Below, in pieces: positions 9,293 through 18,162 of a stretch of DNA of 64,000 bases. The stretch covers positions 3,864,090 through 3,928,089 of the forward strand of contig NC_007973.1 in the NCBI RefSeq assembly GCF_000196015.1, read 5' to 3'. The DNA is from Cupriavidus metallidurans CH34. GTDB lineage: Bacteria; Pseudomonadota; Gammaproteobacteria; Burkholderiales; Burkholderiaceae. Below the pieces are notes generated by a model. The model was not told the DNA's origin and ran no database searches. It saw only the letters and a program-made list of their open reading frames with translations. Position 1 is the first letter of the stretch. Every line of letters starts with the position of its first letter. A program made the translations under genes and the position numbers.

Positions 9293-10224
9293 CACTTTGC
9301 CGCGGTCATCTGCGGCTTGTTCTCCGTGTCCACCGCCCGCTGCTGGCTTTCCTCCAGCAGGAAGTCGATGAAGGCCCGGACCTTGGTCGGCAGGAACTTG
9401 CGGCTCGGATAGACCACGCTCACGTCGCGGCGCGGCAACTGGTACTGGGGCAGGATATGCGTCAGCCGCCCTGCCTCGATGTTCGGTCGTGCCAGGTACG
9501 ACGACAGCATCGCGATGCCCATATTGGTCAGCGCCGCCTGGTGCGCCAGTTCGGCATTGCTGCACAGCAGGCCCGGGCGAATCGGTACGGTCACCTCGCC
9601 TTCGGGGCCGGACAACGTCCATTCGTGCTCGGCGTTGGGCAGCCGCATCGCGATGGCGCGGTGGTTGGACAGGTCATGCGCGTTGCGCAGCGGCGGGTGT
9701 TCGCGCAGATAGCCCGGCGAGGCGCAAAGAATGACTTCGGCGGAGATCAGCGGGCGCGCCACGAGGTGCGAGCCGAGCCCGAGATCGGACAGCATCACGC
9801 CTACGTCCCGCCCTTCTTCGACAATGTCGATCATTCGGTCCGAAAGCTGCACGTCGAAGACGACGTCGGGATACAGCTGCTGGAAGCGTTCCAGGATCTG
9901 CGGCAGCAGATGCAGGCCGAACATGACTGGGGTGACAAGCCGTAGCGTGCCGGAGAGTGACTGGCTGCGCGCGGCAACGATCGACTCGGCTTCCTCCACG
10001 TCTTCGAGGATCTGCGAACAGCGCTGCAGATACGTCTCGCCGGCGTCGGTCAGGGAGAGGCTTCGGGTGGTCCGGTTCAGCAACCGGGTGCCGAGATGGC
10101 TTTCCAGATCGGCGACGTAGCGCGTCACGACCGCATTGGACATTTCCAATTGCTGCGCCGCACGGGCAAAACTGCCTAGTTCGACGAGTTTGGCGAAGAC
10201 GCGCATCGATTGAAGCCGATCCAT
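9292..10224 (-). CDS. LysR-family transcriptional regulator
   Basis: A 310-residue LysR-type regulator. The N-terminal winged helix-turn-helix covers about residues 4-62 (FAKLVELGSFARAAQQLEMSNAVVTRYVADLESHLGTRLL, in part), followed by a linker helix and a periplasmic-binding-like effector domain from about residue 90. The sequence style (DRLQSMRVFAKLVELGSFARAA) is that of the large CrgA/DsdC-like subgroup common in Cupriavidus. It is divergent from the small KFDxYTDGAKSG repeat gene, with 192 bases between them, so that gene is a possible target. The effector is unknown. Confidence 0.92.
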   Translation of the reverse strand: MDRLQSMRVFAKLVELGSFARAAQQLEMSNAVVTRYVADLESHLGTRLLNRTTRSLSLTDAGETYLQRCSQILEDVEEAESIVAARSQSLSGTLRLVTPVMFGLHLLPQILERFQQLYPDVVFDVQLSDRMIDIVEEGRDVGVMLSDLGLGSHLVARPLISAEVILCASPGYLREHPPLRNAHDLSNHRAIAMRLPNAEHEWTLSGPEGEVTVPIRPGLLCSNAELAHQAALTNMGIAMLSSYLARPNIEAGRLTHILPQYQLPRRDVSVVYPSRKFLPTKVRAFIDFLLEESQQRAVDTENKPQMTAAK

Positions 10225-10416
10225 GACATAGTCTCCCTGTTCACCGGTGAATTTTTACACGATCCGGGTGATTTATTGTTGAAAGCACAACCAATCATTG
10301 TGGACGGCGCTATTTATTCATATCAGGGAAATGCCTAATATCGCACCATCTGATGCCGCATTGCAGCACCGGTCCTGGGACCACCGGCATCCTTGAATGT
10401 GAAAGAGGATTCCATC

Positions 10417-10665
10417 ATGAAGCGCCAATTCGCCCTGATCGCTGCCCTGACCGTTGCCCTGTCGGCAGCTCCCGCCTTCGCCAAGGCCGGCAAGTTCGAT
10501 ACCTACACCGATGGCGCCCGCGCCAGCAAGTTCGACCCGTACACCGACGGCGCCAAGTCCGGCAAGTTCGACACCTACACCGACGGCGCCAAGAGCGGCA
10601 AGTTTGACACGTACACCGATGGCGCCAAGAGCTTCGACGTCTACTCGGACGGCGCCAAGCTCTGA
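10417..10665 (+). CDS. Small secreted protein of tandem KFDxYTDGAKSG repeats
   Basis: An 82-residue protein with a clear signal peptide (residues 1-22, cleaved after AFA). The mature part is almost wholly five copies of a motif with period 10-12: KFDTYTDGARAS, KFDPYTDGAKSG, KFDTYTDGAKSG, KFDTYTDGAKS and FDVYSDGAKL. The ATG at 10417 follows a GAAAGAGGA ribosome site. The repeats are acidic and aromatic and contain no cysteine. I know of similar uncharacterised proteins in Cupriavidus and Burkholderia but not of an assigned function. It is a single-gene unit ended by a strong terminator and lies divergent from a LysR gene. Confidence 0.85.
   Translation: MKRQFALIAALTVALSAAPAFAKAGKFDTYTDGARASKFDPYTDGAKSGKFDTYTDGAKSGKFDTYTDGAKSFDVYSDGAKL
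10492..10662 (+). repeat. Five-copy coding tandem repeat, 36-base period
   Basis: In-frame units at 10492-10527, 10528-10563, 10564-10599, 10600-10632 and 10633-10662 encode the KFDxYTDGAKSG motif. The last two units lack one and two codons respectively. Third-position differences between copies show that they are not a very recent expansion. Confidence 0.85.
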
Positions 10666-10684
10666 TCCCAGCCAGGCATTCCGC

Positions 10685-10720
10685 AAAAGCCCGTACCCTC
10701 ACCGGTACGGGCTTTTTGTT
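10685..10720 (+). terminator. Intrinsic terminator of the repeat-protein gene
   Basis: Nine-base stem GCCCGTACC (10689-10697) / GGTACGGGC (10704-10712), six-base loop, then TTTTT (10713-10717). It lies 23 bases after the stop codon. Confidence 0.9.
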
Positions 10721-10747
10721 TGGGCTTTGGCCGGAGACCGGCCGGAC

Positions 10748-10776
10748 AAAAGAAAACGGGCCCGTTCAGGGCCCGT
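10748..10776 (-). terminator. Intrinsic terminator of the glycine-zipper gene
   Basis: Stem ACGGGCCC (10756-10763) / GGGCCCGT (10769-10776) with the run AAAAGAAAA at 10748-10756, which reads as a T-rich tail on the minus strand downstream of the gene ending at 10795. Confidence 0.8.
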
Positions 10777-10794
10777 AGTCTATTCCTTTGTGAC

Positions 10795-11238
10795 TCAGTC
10801 GTCGTGGTGGTGGTGACGGTGCTTGCTGCGCTTGTACCCACGGTTGTATCGACGATCATCGTCGTACGAGTTGCTGCGCGACACGTTGCCGCCCAGCGCC
10901 GCGCCTGCAGCGCCACCCAGGCCAGCACCAACCAGGCCGCCCGTACGGCCGCCCATGGCGTTGCCGGCCGCGGTACCTGCACCGCCGCCCAGTGCGCCAC
11001 CAATGATGGCGCCGGTGCGCTCGCGACGGTTCGAAGTGATGGCGCCACCGGCACCACCGCCCACCGCACCACCGATCACGGCGCCGGTGCTACCACCCAG
11101 CGCGCCACCCACCGCGGCGCCAGCGACGCCGCCCAGGCCACCGCCCAGTGCGTTGTTCAGATCTCCCCCTGCGAACACCGGCAGCGCAGCTGCCGAAAGG
11201 GCAAGGGCCAGAGTCAGGTTGCGAAGAGGACGAGACAT
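10795..11238 (-). CDS. Glycine-zipper envelope protein with a His-rich C-terminus
   Basis: A 147-residue protein with a signal peptide (residues 1-23, ending PVFA). It is followed by a long glycine-zipper region (about residues 28-118) of repeating GGALGG, GAAVGG and GAVIGGAVGGGAGG blocks, interrupted by one basic NRRERT segment. The C-terminus (about 119-147) is polar and basic and ends in a histidine cluster (HRHHHHDD), which could bind metal. Glycine-zipper proteins usually sit in or on the outer membrane, but the function here is unknown. It is a single gene with its own terminator. Confidence 0.8.
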   Translation of the reverse strand: MSRPLRNLTLALALSAAALPVFAGGDLNNALGGGLGGVAGAAVGGALGGSTGAVIGGAVGGGAGGAITSNRRERTGAIIGGALGGGAGTAAGNAMGGRTGGLVGAGLGGAAGAALGGNVSRSNSYDDDRRYNRGYKRSKHRHHHHDD

Positions 11239-11410
11239 CGTTTTTCCTTTATATGGCGGGTATCTGGTTCGAGAGTGTAGAGAAGGAGTCCCCCCGTTGC
11301 TGTAACGAGTTGTGAGGCCCTGTAACCCTCTGCAGAAACGGTATCAAGCCGTTAGCAGTCGATGTGCCGGCGCAACGCAATGTGGCCTTGGCGGCGCATG
11401 TAGCCACCAA

Positions 11411-11436
11411 TAAAAAAGCGACCCAGCTGGGTCGCC
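11411..11436 (-). terminator. Intrinsic terminator after ybdD
   Basis: The palindrome GCGACCCAGCTGGGTCGC (11418-11435) is preceded on the plus strand by AAAAAA (11412-11417), which is a T-run on the minus strand. It lies 38 bases past the ybdD stop and would end the cstA-ybdD transcript. Confidence 0.8.
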
Positions 11437-11473
11437 TTGTCTTGCCTGCGCCAGAGGCGTCATGTGAGTCTGG

Positions 11474-11668
11474 TCAGCAGCACTTTCCCTGTCCGCCACC
11501 GTAGCGTGCCTCCTGACGCTCGCGGAAGAATTCCTCGTACGTCATCGGCTCGCGGTCGGGGTGGGTGCTTTCCATATGGGCCACGTAGGTCTGATAGTCG
11601 GGCAAGCCGACCATCAGCCGTAGCGACTGGCCCAGGTAACGTCCCATGGTTCCGAGCTGTTCCAGCAT
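11474..11668 (-). CDS. ybdD: YbdD/YjiX-family small protein, CstA partner
   Basis: A 64-residue protein of the YbdD/YjiX (DUF466) family: the core GLPDYQTYVAHM followed by THPDREPMTYEEFFRERQEARYG is characteristic. In E. coli and other bacteria these proteins are encoded directly after cstA/btsT, and the pyruvate transporter needs them. The same arrangement is present here, 16 bases after the cstA stop. It ends in CC after a GGGQGK stretch. The ATG at 11668 is used because longer upstream readings run into the cstA frame. Confidence 0.88.
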   Translation of the reverse strand: MLEQLGTMGRYLGQSLRLMVGLPDYQTYVAHMESTHPDREPMTYEEFFRERQEARYGGGQGKCC

Positions 11669-11684
11669 GATGGCCTCCAGGTGA

Positions 11685-13760
11685 TCAGTGCGACGCCGCC
11701 GAAGCCTGGGCAGGCATCGGCTCGAACGGCGTTTCGCGGTCCGTGCGCTTCGAGATGGCGCGGGCCGACATCGCGGTCTTGAACCCATAGAACACGATCG
11801 ACAGCACCACGAACATGAACAGCGCGCACAGGCCGGCATCCAGGTAGTCGTTGAAGACGATGCGGTGCATCTGCTCCATCGTCTTGGCCGGAGCCAGTAC
11901 CTTGCCTTCGGCGATCGCGGCGCTGAACTTCGATGCGTGGGTCAGGAAGCTGACCTTCGGATCGGCGTCGAACAGCTTCTGCCAGCCGGCGGTCAGCGTG
12001 CAGATCAGCAGCCAGCAGGTCGGCAGCAGCGTTACCCAGGCGTACTGCCCGCGCTTCATCTTGACCAGCACGCAGGTGCCCAGCACCAGCGCCACGGCTG
12101 CCAGCATCTGGTTGGAGATACCGAACAGCGGCCACAGCGTGTTGATGCCGCCCAGCGGATCGACCACGCCCTGGTACAGGAAGTAGCCCCAGGCCGCCAC
12201 TGTCAGCGCGGTGGCGATCAGGTTGGCCGGCAGCGAGTCGGTACGCTGCAGGGACGGCACGAAGCTGCCCAGCAGATCCTGCAGCATGAAGCGGCCGGCA
12301 CGGGTGCCCGCGTCCACGGCGGTCAGGATGAACAGCGCCTCGAACAGGATCGCGAAGTGGTACCAGAAGGCCATCATGGCCTGGCCACCCACCACCTGAT
12401 GCAGGATGTGGGCGATGCCGACGGCCAGCGTCGGTGCGCCACCGGCGCGCGAGATGATCGTGTTCTCGCCCACGTCCTTGGCGGTCTGGATCAGCACGTC
12501 CGGCGTGATCACGAAGCCCCAGGTGGAGACCACGTGCGCCACGGCTTCCGGCGTGTTGCCGATCACGGCCGCCGGGCTGTTCATCGCGAAGTACACGCCC
12601 GGCTCGATCACCGAGGCGGCCACCAGCGCCATGATGGCGACGAACGACTCGGCCAGCATCGCGCCGTAGCCAATGAAGCGCGCGTGCGATTCATTTTCCA
12701 GCAGCTTCGGCGTGGTGCCCGACGAGATCAGCGCGTGGAAGCCCGAAACGGCGCCGCAGGCGATCGTGATGAAGAGGAACGGGAACAGGTTGCCCGACCA
12801 CACCGGGCCGCCACCTTGGGCGAACTGCGTGAACGCCGGCATCTTCAGTTCCGGCGCGACGATCAGGATGCCGATGGCCAGTGCGATGATCGTGCCGATC
12901 TTCAGGAAGGTCGACAGGTAGTCACGCGGGGCCAGCAGCAGCCACACCGGCAGCACGGCGGCGATGAAGCCGTAGATGATCAGCATCCATGTCAGGGCCT
13001 TGCCGTCGTACGTGAACAGCGGTGCCAGCACGGCGCTTTCATGTACGTACTGGCCGCCGATGATGGCGAGCATCAGCAGCACGAAGCCGATGACCGACAC
13101 TTCGCCGATGCGGCCGGGACGGATGTAGCGCGTGTAGATGCCCATGAACAGCGCGATGGGAATCGTCACCGCCACGGTGAAGGTGCCCCACGGCGAGCCG
13201 GCCAGTGCCTTCACCACGATCAGCGCCAGCACGGCCAGGATGATGATCATGATCATGAAGCAGCCGAACAGGGCGATCATGCCCGGCACGGTGCCCATCT
13301 CGGACTTGACCAGGTCGCCCAGCGAACGGCCGTCGCGGCGCGTTGAGATGAACAGGATCATGAAATCCTGCACCGCACCGGCGAATACCACGCCGGCCAG
13401 AATCCACAACATGCCCGGCATATAGCCCATTTGCGCGGCCAGCACGGGGCCCACCAGCGGCCCGGCGCCGGCGATGGCGGCGAAATGGTGGCCGAACAGC
13501 ACCGCCTTGTTGGTCGGCACGTAGTCCAGGCCATCGTTGTGGCGCCAGGCGGGCGTCATGCGATTGGGGTCGAGCTGCATCACCTTGTCGGCGATGAAGC
13601 GGCTGTAGTAGCGGTAGGCGATCAGGTAGATGCAGAGCGCGGCAACCACGATCCACAGGGCACTGACGGCCTCGCCGCGCGACAGCGCGACAGTGGCGAA
13701 GGCGAAGGCGCCGAGCACGGCGACGGCCAGCCACAACAGGTGTTGTCCGATGCGATTCAT
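11685..13760 (-). CDS. cstA: Carbon starvation protein CstA, pyruvate/peptide transporter
   Basis: A 691-residue inner-membrane protein with well over a dozen hydrophobic segments and the CstA core (residues about 30-400: YYSRFIADKV, NDGLDYVPTNKAVLFGHHFAAIAGAGPLVGPVLAAQMGY). In the family this HHFAAIAGAGPLVGP block is invariant. CstA/BtsT members import pyruvate, with older evidence for peptides. The start is the ATG at 13760 (MNRIGQHLLWLAV), preceded by GGAGACC. It is followed by ybdD and is divergent from a cache-sensor histidine kinase gene, which suggests that this two-component system controls it. Confidence 0.93.
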   Translation of the reverse strand: MNRIGQHLLWLAVAVLGAFAFATVALSRGEAVSALWIVVAALCIYLIAYRYYSRFIADKVMQLDPNRMTPAWRHNDGLDYVPTNKAVLFGHHFAAIAGAGPLVGPVLAAQMGYMPGMLWILAGVVFAGAVQDFMILFISTRRDGRSLGDLVKSEMGTVPGMIALFGCFMIMIIILAVLALIVVKALAGSPWGTFTVAVTIPIALFMGIYTRYIRPGRIGEVSVIGFVLLMLAIIGGQYVHESAVLAPLFTYDGKALTWMLIIYGFIAAVLPVWLLLAPRDYLSTFLKIGTIIALAIGILIVAPELKMPAFTQFAQGGGPVWSGNLFPFLFITIACGAVSGFHALISSGTTPKLLENESHARFIGYGAMLAESFVAIMALVAASVIEPGVYFAMNSPAAVIGNTPEAVAHVVSTWGFVITPDVLIQTAKDVGENTIISRAGGAPTLAVGIAHILHQVVGGQAMMAFWYHFAILFEALFILTAVDAGTRAGRFMLQDLLGSFVPSLQRTDSLPANLIATALTVAAWGYFLYQGVVDPLGGINTLWPLFGISNQMLAAVALVLGTCVLVKMKRGQYAWVTLLPTCWLLICTLTAGWQKLFDADPKVSFLTHASKFSAAIAEGKVLAPAKTMEQMHRIVFNDYLDAGLCALFMFVVLSIVFYGFKTAMSARAISKRTDRETPFEPMPAQASAASH

Positions 13761-14063
13761 TTGAAGGGTCTCCTCAGACCGACTGAAAAGGCCTGCGGCG
13801 ACGGGAGGCGGGCAGCGGGGGCGTGCCGGATGGCGGCCGCCGACGATCGCTTGGAAGATTGCCTCCTGGATGTCCGCGGCGCCCGGTCTGTTCTCGTCTG
13901 ATCCGGATCTTGTCGTGCAGGTGGTCAGTGCGTCCGGCAGCGAGATCAGCGAGATTCGCGTGGATCGAGGCGCACCAATTGCGTCAGATCGCGCCAAGGG
14001 CGGAGCCCCGGGACAATCCGGCGTGTAGTATTGACACCCGCCCAGGCCGCCACAAGCGCGGAA

Positions 14064-14094
14064 CTACGCAACGCACCTGCGTAGTAGTGCGTAG
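14064..14094. promoter_or_regulatory. Three TGCGTAG heptamers in the cstA/kinase intergenic region
   Basis: CTACGCA (14064-14070, inverted) and TGCGTAG (14078-14084) form a dyad, and a second TGCGTAG (14088-14094) repeats 10 bases further on, one helical turn. The 385-base gap 13761-14145 between cstA and the kinase gene contains no coding sequence. These heptamers, 52-82 bases before the kinase ATG, are the clearest candidate regulator sites in it. The protein that binds them is not known; the adjacent NarL-type response regulator is the natural guess. Confidence 0.45.
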
Positions 14095-14145
14095 ATCGAC
14101 GGTTTCATGCGGTCTTCCCGGCATCGGTGTTTACCCCCGGTTCAG

Positions 14146-15534
14146 ATGAAACTCCGCCAAAAGATACTTTTGCTTGCCGTGGCGCCGCTGGCCGTTGCCA
14201 TGCTCGGCATCGCGCTGGCCGTCCGTTTCCAGGCCACTGCGCTGGTCCGGCACGAGCGCATGCTGGTGGAGGCCGCCTACCTGCAAAGCAAGGAAACCGA
14301 GCTGCGCCACTACGTAGAGCTGGCGCAAAGCGCGATCGCACCGATGGTCAAATCCGGCCGCACGGACGAGGCCACCCGGCAGGCCGCCATGGACGCGCTG
14401 GCCCGGCTCGATTACGGCCGCGACGGCTATTTCTTCCTGTATGACCTGCAGGGGCGCAACCTGATGCACCCGCGCCAGCCCGAACTCGTGGGCCAGGACC
14501 TGTGGCTGCTGCGTGATCCCGAAGGGGCACTGACGATCCAGAAGCTGGTGGCTGCCGCCAAGGCGGGCGGTGGCTCGGTGCGTTATCTGTGGAAAAAGCC
14601 GTCCTCGCAGCAGGTGGCGCCCAAGCTGGGCTATGTGGTGGCCGTGCCGGCCTGGAACTGGATGCTTGGCACCGGCATTTATCTTGACGACGTGGAGCAG
14701 ACGCTGCGCCAGCTCGACGCGCGCGCCGAGACCGACATCCGCGAAACCATGGCCTGGATCGGCGTCATCGCCGCCATCAGTATCCTGCTGGTGGCCGCCA
14801 GCGGCCTGGCGCTCAACGTCAGCGAGCACCGTGAGGCCGATGCCAAGCTGCGGCAGCTTGCCCAGCGTGTGGTGCAGTCGCAGGAAGAGGAACGCGCGCG
14901 ATTGTCCCGTGAGCTCCATGACGGCATCAGCCAGTTGCTGGTGTCGGTCAAGCTGGTGCTCGAAGCCGCGACGAACCGCATCCGCCTGGCCCCGACCGAG
15001 GGGGCGTCGGTGGCGCCGATCCTTGGCATGGCGCTGAACCGGCTCGATTCCGTATTCAATGAAGTGCGCCGTGTGGCGCGCAACCTGCGCCCCGCCCTGC
15101 TCGACGATCTTGGCCTGTACGCCGCGCTTCAGCATCTGGCGCGCGAGATGCAGGCCGGCAGCACGCTGACGATCAACGTGACGCAGACTGGCAAGCCGCG
15201 TTCGCTGGCCGACGAGCCGGCGACCGCGCTGTTCCGGATTGCGCAGGAGGCGCTGACCAATGTCGAGCGCCACGCCCATGCCACGCGCGTCGACGTGACA
15301 CTCGACTTTGCCGACCGTGCCACGCGCCTGACGGTGCGGGATAACGGCACGGGGTTTGACGTGGCCCGCATGCAGGTCGATCCGAGCCGCGGCATCGGCC
15401 TGCGCAACCTGCGCGAGCGGGTAGCCGCGCTGGGCGGAAGTTTCGAAATCCTCTCCGCTCCCACCGGCACGCTGCTCACCGCTTCTCTGCCCACCGCTCC
15501 GCAGCCCTTTTCCCCCGAGACTTCGCAGTCATGA
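14146..15534 (+). CDS. Cache-domain sensor histidine kinase (NarL-system type)
   Basis: A 462-residue membrane kinase. Transmembrane helix about residues 7-27, periplasmic single-cache (smp_2-like) domain about 35-200 (YGRDGYFFLYDLQGRNLMHP and AWNWMLGTGIYLDDV are hallmark cache motifs), second helix about 203-224, HisKA_3 dimerisation domain with phosphorylated H258 (SRELHDGISQLL), and an HATPase domain (NVERHAHA, DNGTGF, GIGLRNLRER). The ATG at 14146 is chosen; an upstream in-frame start lacks a reason. It overlaps the response-regulator gene by four bases (ATGA). Cache domains of this type bind small carboxylates; sensing of pyruvate is inferred from divergent cstA. Confidence 0.9.
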   Translation: MKLRQKILLLAVAPLAVAMLGIALAVRFQATALVRHERMLVEAAYLQSKETELRHYVELAQSAIAPMVKSGRTDEATRQAAMDALARLDYGRDGYFFLYDLQGRNLMHPRQPELVGQDLWLLRDPEGALTIQKLVAAAKAGGGSVRYLWKKPSSQQVAPKLGYVVAVPAWNWMLGTGIYLDDVEQTLRQLDARAETDIRETMAWIGVIAAISILLVAASGLALNVSEHREADAKLRQLAQRVVQSQEEERARLSRELHDGISQLLVSVKLVLEAATNRIRLAPTEGASVAPILGMALNRLDSVFNEVRRVARNLRPALLDDLGLYAALQHLAREMQAGSTLTINVTQTGKPRSLADEPATALFRIAQEALTNVERHAHATRVDVTLDFADRATRLTVRDNGTGFDVARMQVDPSRGIGLRNLRERVAALGGSFEILSAPTGTLLTASLPTAPQPFSPETSQS

Positions 15535-16217
15535 CCGCACCCCACGACGCCGATCCGGCCGTCACCACCTCCTCCGCCGCACGCGTATTGCTGATCGACG
15601 ATCACGCACTGGTGCGCGACGGCATGCGTATGCACCTGACGCTGCAGCCGGGGCTGGAAGTGGTCGGGGAAGCCGACGATGGCGAGGCCGCGCTGGCGTG
15701 GCTGGCGGCGGCCGAAGCCGGACGCATGCCGGACCTCGTGATCACCGACATCGGCATGCGCGGCATGGGCGGTATTGCCCTGGCGGGCGCCCTGCACGAT
15801 CGCTACCCGGAACTGGCAGTGCTGATCGTGTCGATGCACGACAACCTGGAATACGTGCGCCAGGCGATCCGCGCGGGCGCGCGCGGCTACGTACTCAAGG
15901 ACGCGCCAGCCGATGAGTTACTGGCGGCGATCCAGGCAGTGCTGGCGGGACGCGTGTTCTACAGCGCCCGCATCGCGCGTGGCATGGCGGCGCAGGCTGT
16001 GAGTCCGCTCGACGCGCTGACACCGCGCGAACGCGACATTCTTCACGGGATCGGACGCGGACAGGCCAACAAGGACATCGCGGTGCAACTCGGCGTATCG
16101 GTGCGCACGGTGGAAACCCACCGCCTCAACCTGAAACGCAAGCTTGGCATCGAGGGCCGGGCGGAACTGGTGAAGTATGCGGTGCAACAGCTTGGGCTGG
16201 ATGTCGAGGGTGGCTGA
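15531..16217 (+). CDS. NarL/FixJ-type response regulator
   Basis: A 228-residue response regulator. The receiver domain spans residues about 18-135 with phosphoacceptor D73 (DLVITDIGMRG), acidic D23/D24 and K in VLKDAPADELL. A LuxR-type helix-turn-helix occupies about 163-220 (LTPRERDILHGIGRGQANKDIAVQLGVSVRTVETHRLNLKRKLGI). It is translationally coupled to the kinase gene by an ATGA overlap. The partner transporter cstA is divergent, so a role in its induction is likely but inferred. Confidence 0.93.
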   Translation: MTAPHDADPAVTTSSAARVLLIDDHALVRDGMRMHLTLQPGLEVVGEADDGEAALAWLAAAEAGRMPDLVITDIGMRGMGGIALAGALHDRYPELAVLIVSMHDNLEYVRQAIRAGARGYVLKDAPADELLAAIQAVLAGRVFYSARIARGMAAQAVSPLDALTPRERDILHGIGRGQANKDIAVQLGVSVRTVETHRLNLKRKLGIEGRAELVKYAVQQLGLDVEGG

Positions 16218-16250
16218 GGGGCAGTTCACGAGAAAACGATAGCCCAAACA

Positions 16251-16289
16251 AAAAAACGCCGAACGGCGGCAAGCCGTTCGGCGTTTTTC
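16251..16289. terminator. Bidirectional terminator between the response regulator and pckG
   Basis: A perfect 12-base stem ACGCCGAACGGC (16256-16267) / GCCGTTCGGCGT (16273-16284) with the loop GGCAA, flanked by an A-run to the left and T-run to the right, so it serves both convergent genes. Confidence 0.92.
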
Positions 16290-16305
16290 CTTAACGCGGG
16301 AAGAC

Positions 16306-18162
16306 TCAGGCCGACAGGCGCTTGGCCAGTGCGTCCTTGGTTTCCGCCAGCGCTTGCGGCAGGTTGTGCTTGAGCTGCGTGAACAGTTCGTCGTGCAGCG
16401 CCAGTTCCTTTTGCCATGCGTCACGGTCGATCGACGTGACCTGGGTGAATTGCTCGGCGGTGAAGGCCAGGCCGTTCCAGTTCAGGTCCGTGTAGCGCGG
16501 CGACGTGCCGAACACGTGCTCGGCGCCTTCGCCACGGCCTTCCACGCGGTCGATCATCCACGACAGCACGCGCATGTTCTCGCCAAAGCCCGGCCACACG
16601 AAGTTGCCGTCGGCGTCCTTGCGGAACCAGTTCACGCAGTAGATGCGCGGCAGCTTGGCACCGGCGGCTTCGAGCTTCTTGCCCAACGCCAGCCAGTGGC
16701 CGAAGTAGTCGCTCATGTTGTAGCCGCAGAACGGCAGCATCGCGAACGGATCGCGGCGGACCACGCCTTGCTGGCCGGCAGCGGCGGCGGTGGTTTCCGA
16801 ACCCATCGTGGCGGCCATGTAGACGCCTTCGGTCCAGTTGCGGGCTTCGGTCACCAGTGGCACGGTGGAGCTGCGGCGGCCGCCGAAGATGAATGCATCG
16901 ATGGCCACGCCAGCCGGGTTGTCCCAGTTGTCGTCGATCGACGGGCATTGCGAGGCCGGCGCGGTGAAGCGGGCGTTCGGGTGGGCAGCCTTGGCGCCGG
17001 TCGACTTGGCGATCTCGGGCGTCCAGTCCTTGCCCTGCCAGTCGATCAGGTGCGCCGGGGCTTCCTTCGTCATGCCTTCCCACCACACGTCGCCGTCGTC
17101 GGTCAGTGCCACGTTGGTGAAGATGACGTTTTCCTTGAGCGTCGCCATCGCGTTGAAGTTGGTCTTCTCGCTCGTGCCCGGGGCCACGCCGAAGTAGCCG
17201 GCTTCCGGGTTGATGGCGTACAGGCGGCCGTCCTTGCCTGGCTTGATCCAGGCGATGTCGTCACCGATCGTCGTGACCTTCCAGCCCTCGAAGCCCTTGG
17301 GCGGGATCAGCATGGCGAAGTTGGTCTTGCCGCAGGCCGACGGGAACGCGGCAGCCACGTGGTACTTCTTGCCTTCCGGCGAGGTCACGCCGAGGATCAG
17401 CATGTGCTCGGCCAGCCAGCCTTCGTCGCGGCCCATCGTCGAGGCGATCCGCAGTGCGAAGCACTTCTTGCCCAGCAGCGCATTGCCGCCGTAGCCCGAA
17501 CCGAACGACCAGATTTCGCGCGTCTCGGGGAAGTGCACGATGTACTTGGTCGGATTGCACGGCCATGCCACGTCCTTCTCGCCGGCGGCCAGAGGCTTGC
17601 CCACGGTATGCACGCACGGCACGAACTCGCCGTCGGCACCCAGCACGTCGTACACGGCGCGGCCCATGCGGGTCATGATGCGCATGTTCACGGCGACGTA
17701 CGGCGAATCGGACAGCTCGACGCCGATGTGGGCGATCGGCGAACCCAGCGGGCCCATCGAGAACGGCACCACGTACAGGGTGCGGCCACGCATGCAGCCG
17801 TCGAACAGGCCGTTCAGCGTCTGGCGCATTTCGGCCGGTGCGGTCCAGTTGTTGGTCGGGCCGGCGTCTTCCTGCTTCTGCGAGCAGATGAAAGTGCGGT
17901 CTTCGACACGTGCCACATCGGAGGGATCCGACAGGGCCAGGAACGAGTTCTTGCGCTTGGCCGGGTTCAGGCGGCGCATCGTGCCGGCGGCGACCATCTG
18001 CTCGCACAGGCGGTCATATTCTTCCTGCGAGCCATCGCACCAGTAGACCTGGTCGGGCTTGGTCAATGCGGCGATGTCGGCAACCCAGGCGACCAGTTTC
18101 TGGTTCTTGACCCAAGCCGGCACGTTCAGTGCCGGAGTGCCTTGCATTGTGGGGTGGTTCAT
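16306..18162 (-). CDS. pckG: Phosphoenolpyruvate carboxykinase (GTP)
   Basis: Converts oxaloacetate and GTP to PEP, CO2 and GDP, the first committed step of gluconeogenesis from C4 acids. The 618-residue product has the GTP-type signature FPSACGKTN (residues 273-281, reactive Cys277), the PEP/metal region around [16 protein letters not shown] (219-234) and the nucleotide-site sequence [13 protein letters not shown]. The ATG at 18162 gives the normal length for the family. It is transcribed toward the response-regulator terminator, with 525 bases of leader/promoter DNA behind it. Its proximity to cstA brings two pyruvate/PEP-node genes together, though they are not in one operon. Confidence 0.97.
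   Translation of the reverse strand: MNHPTMQGTPALNVPAWVKNQKLVAWVADIAALTKPDQVYWCDGSQEEYDRLCEQMVAAGTMRRLNPAKRKNSFLALSDPSDVARVEDRTFICSQKQEDAGPTNNWTAPAEMRQTLNGLFDGCMRGRTLYVVPFSMGPLGSPIAHIGVELSDSPYVAVNMRIMTRMGRAVYDVLGADGEFVPCVHTVGKPLAAGEKDVAWPCNPTKYIVHFPETREIWSFGSGYGGNALLGKKCFALRIASTMGRDEGWLAEHMLILGVTSPEGKKYHVAAAFPSACGKTNFAMLIPPKGFEGWKVTTIGDDIAWIKPGKDGRLYAINPEAGYFGVAPGTSEKTNFNAMATLKENVIFTNVALTDDGDVWWEGMTKEAPAHLIDWQGKDWTPEIAKSTGAKAAHPNARFTAPASQCPSIDDNWDNPAGVAIDAFIFGGRRSSTVPLVTEARNWTEGVYMAATMGSETTAAAAGQQGVVRRDPFAMLPFCGYNMSDYFGHWLALGKKLEAAGAKLPRIYCVNWFRKDADGNFVWPGFGENMRVLSWMIDRVEGRGEGAEHVFGTSPRYTDLNWNGLAFTAEQFTQVTSIDRDAWQKELALHDELFTQLKHNLPQALAETKDALAKRLSA

Noticed and set aside
11688..13346. A 552-codon plus-strand frame opposite cstA
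   Set aside because: Shadow of cstA, repetitive Arg/His/Gln-rich product.
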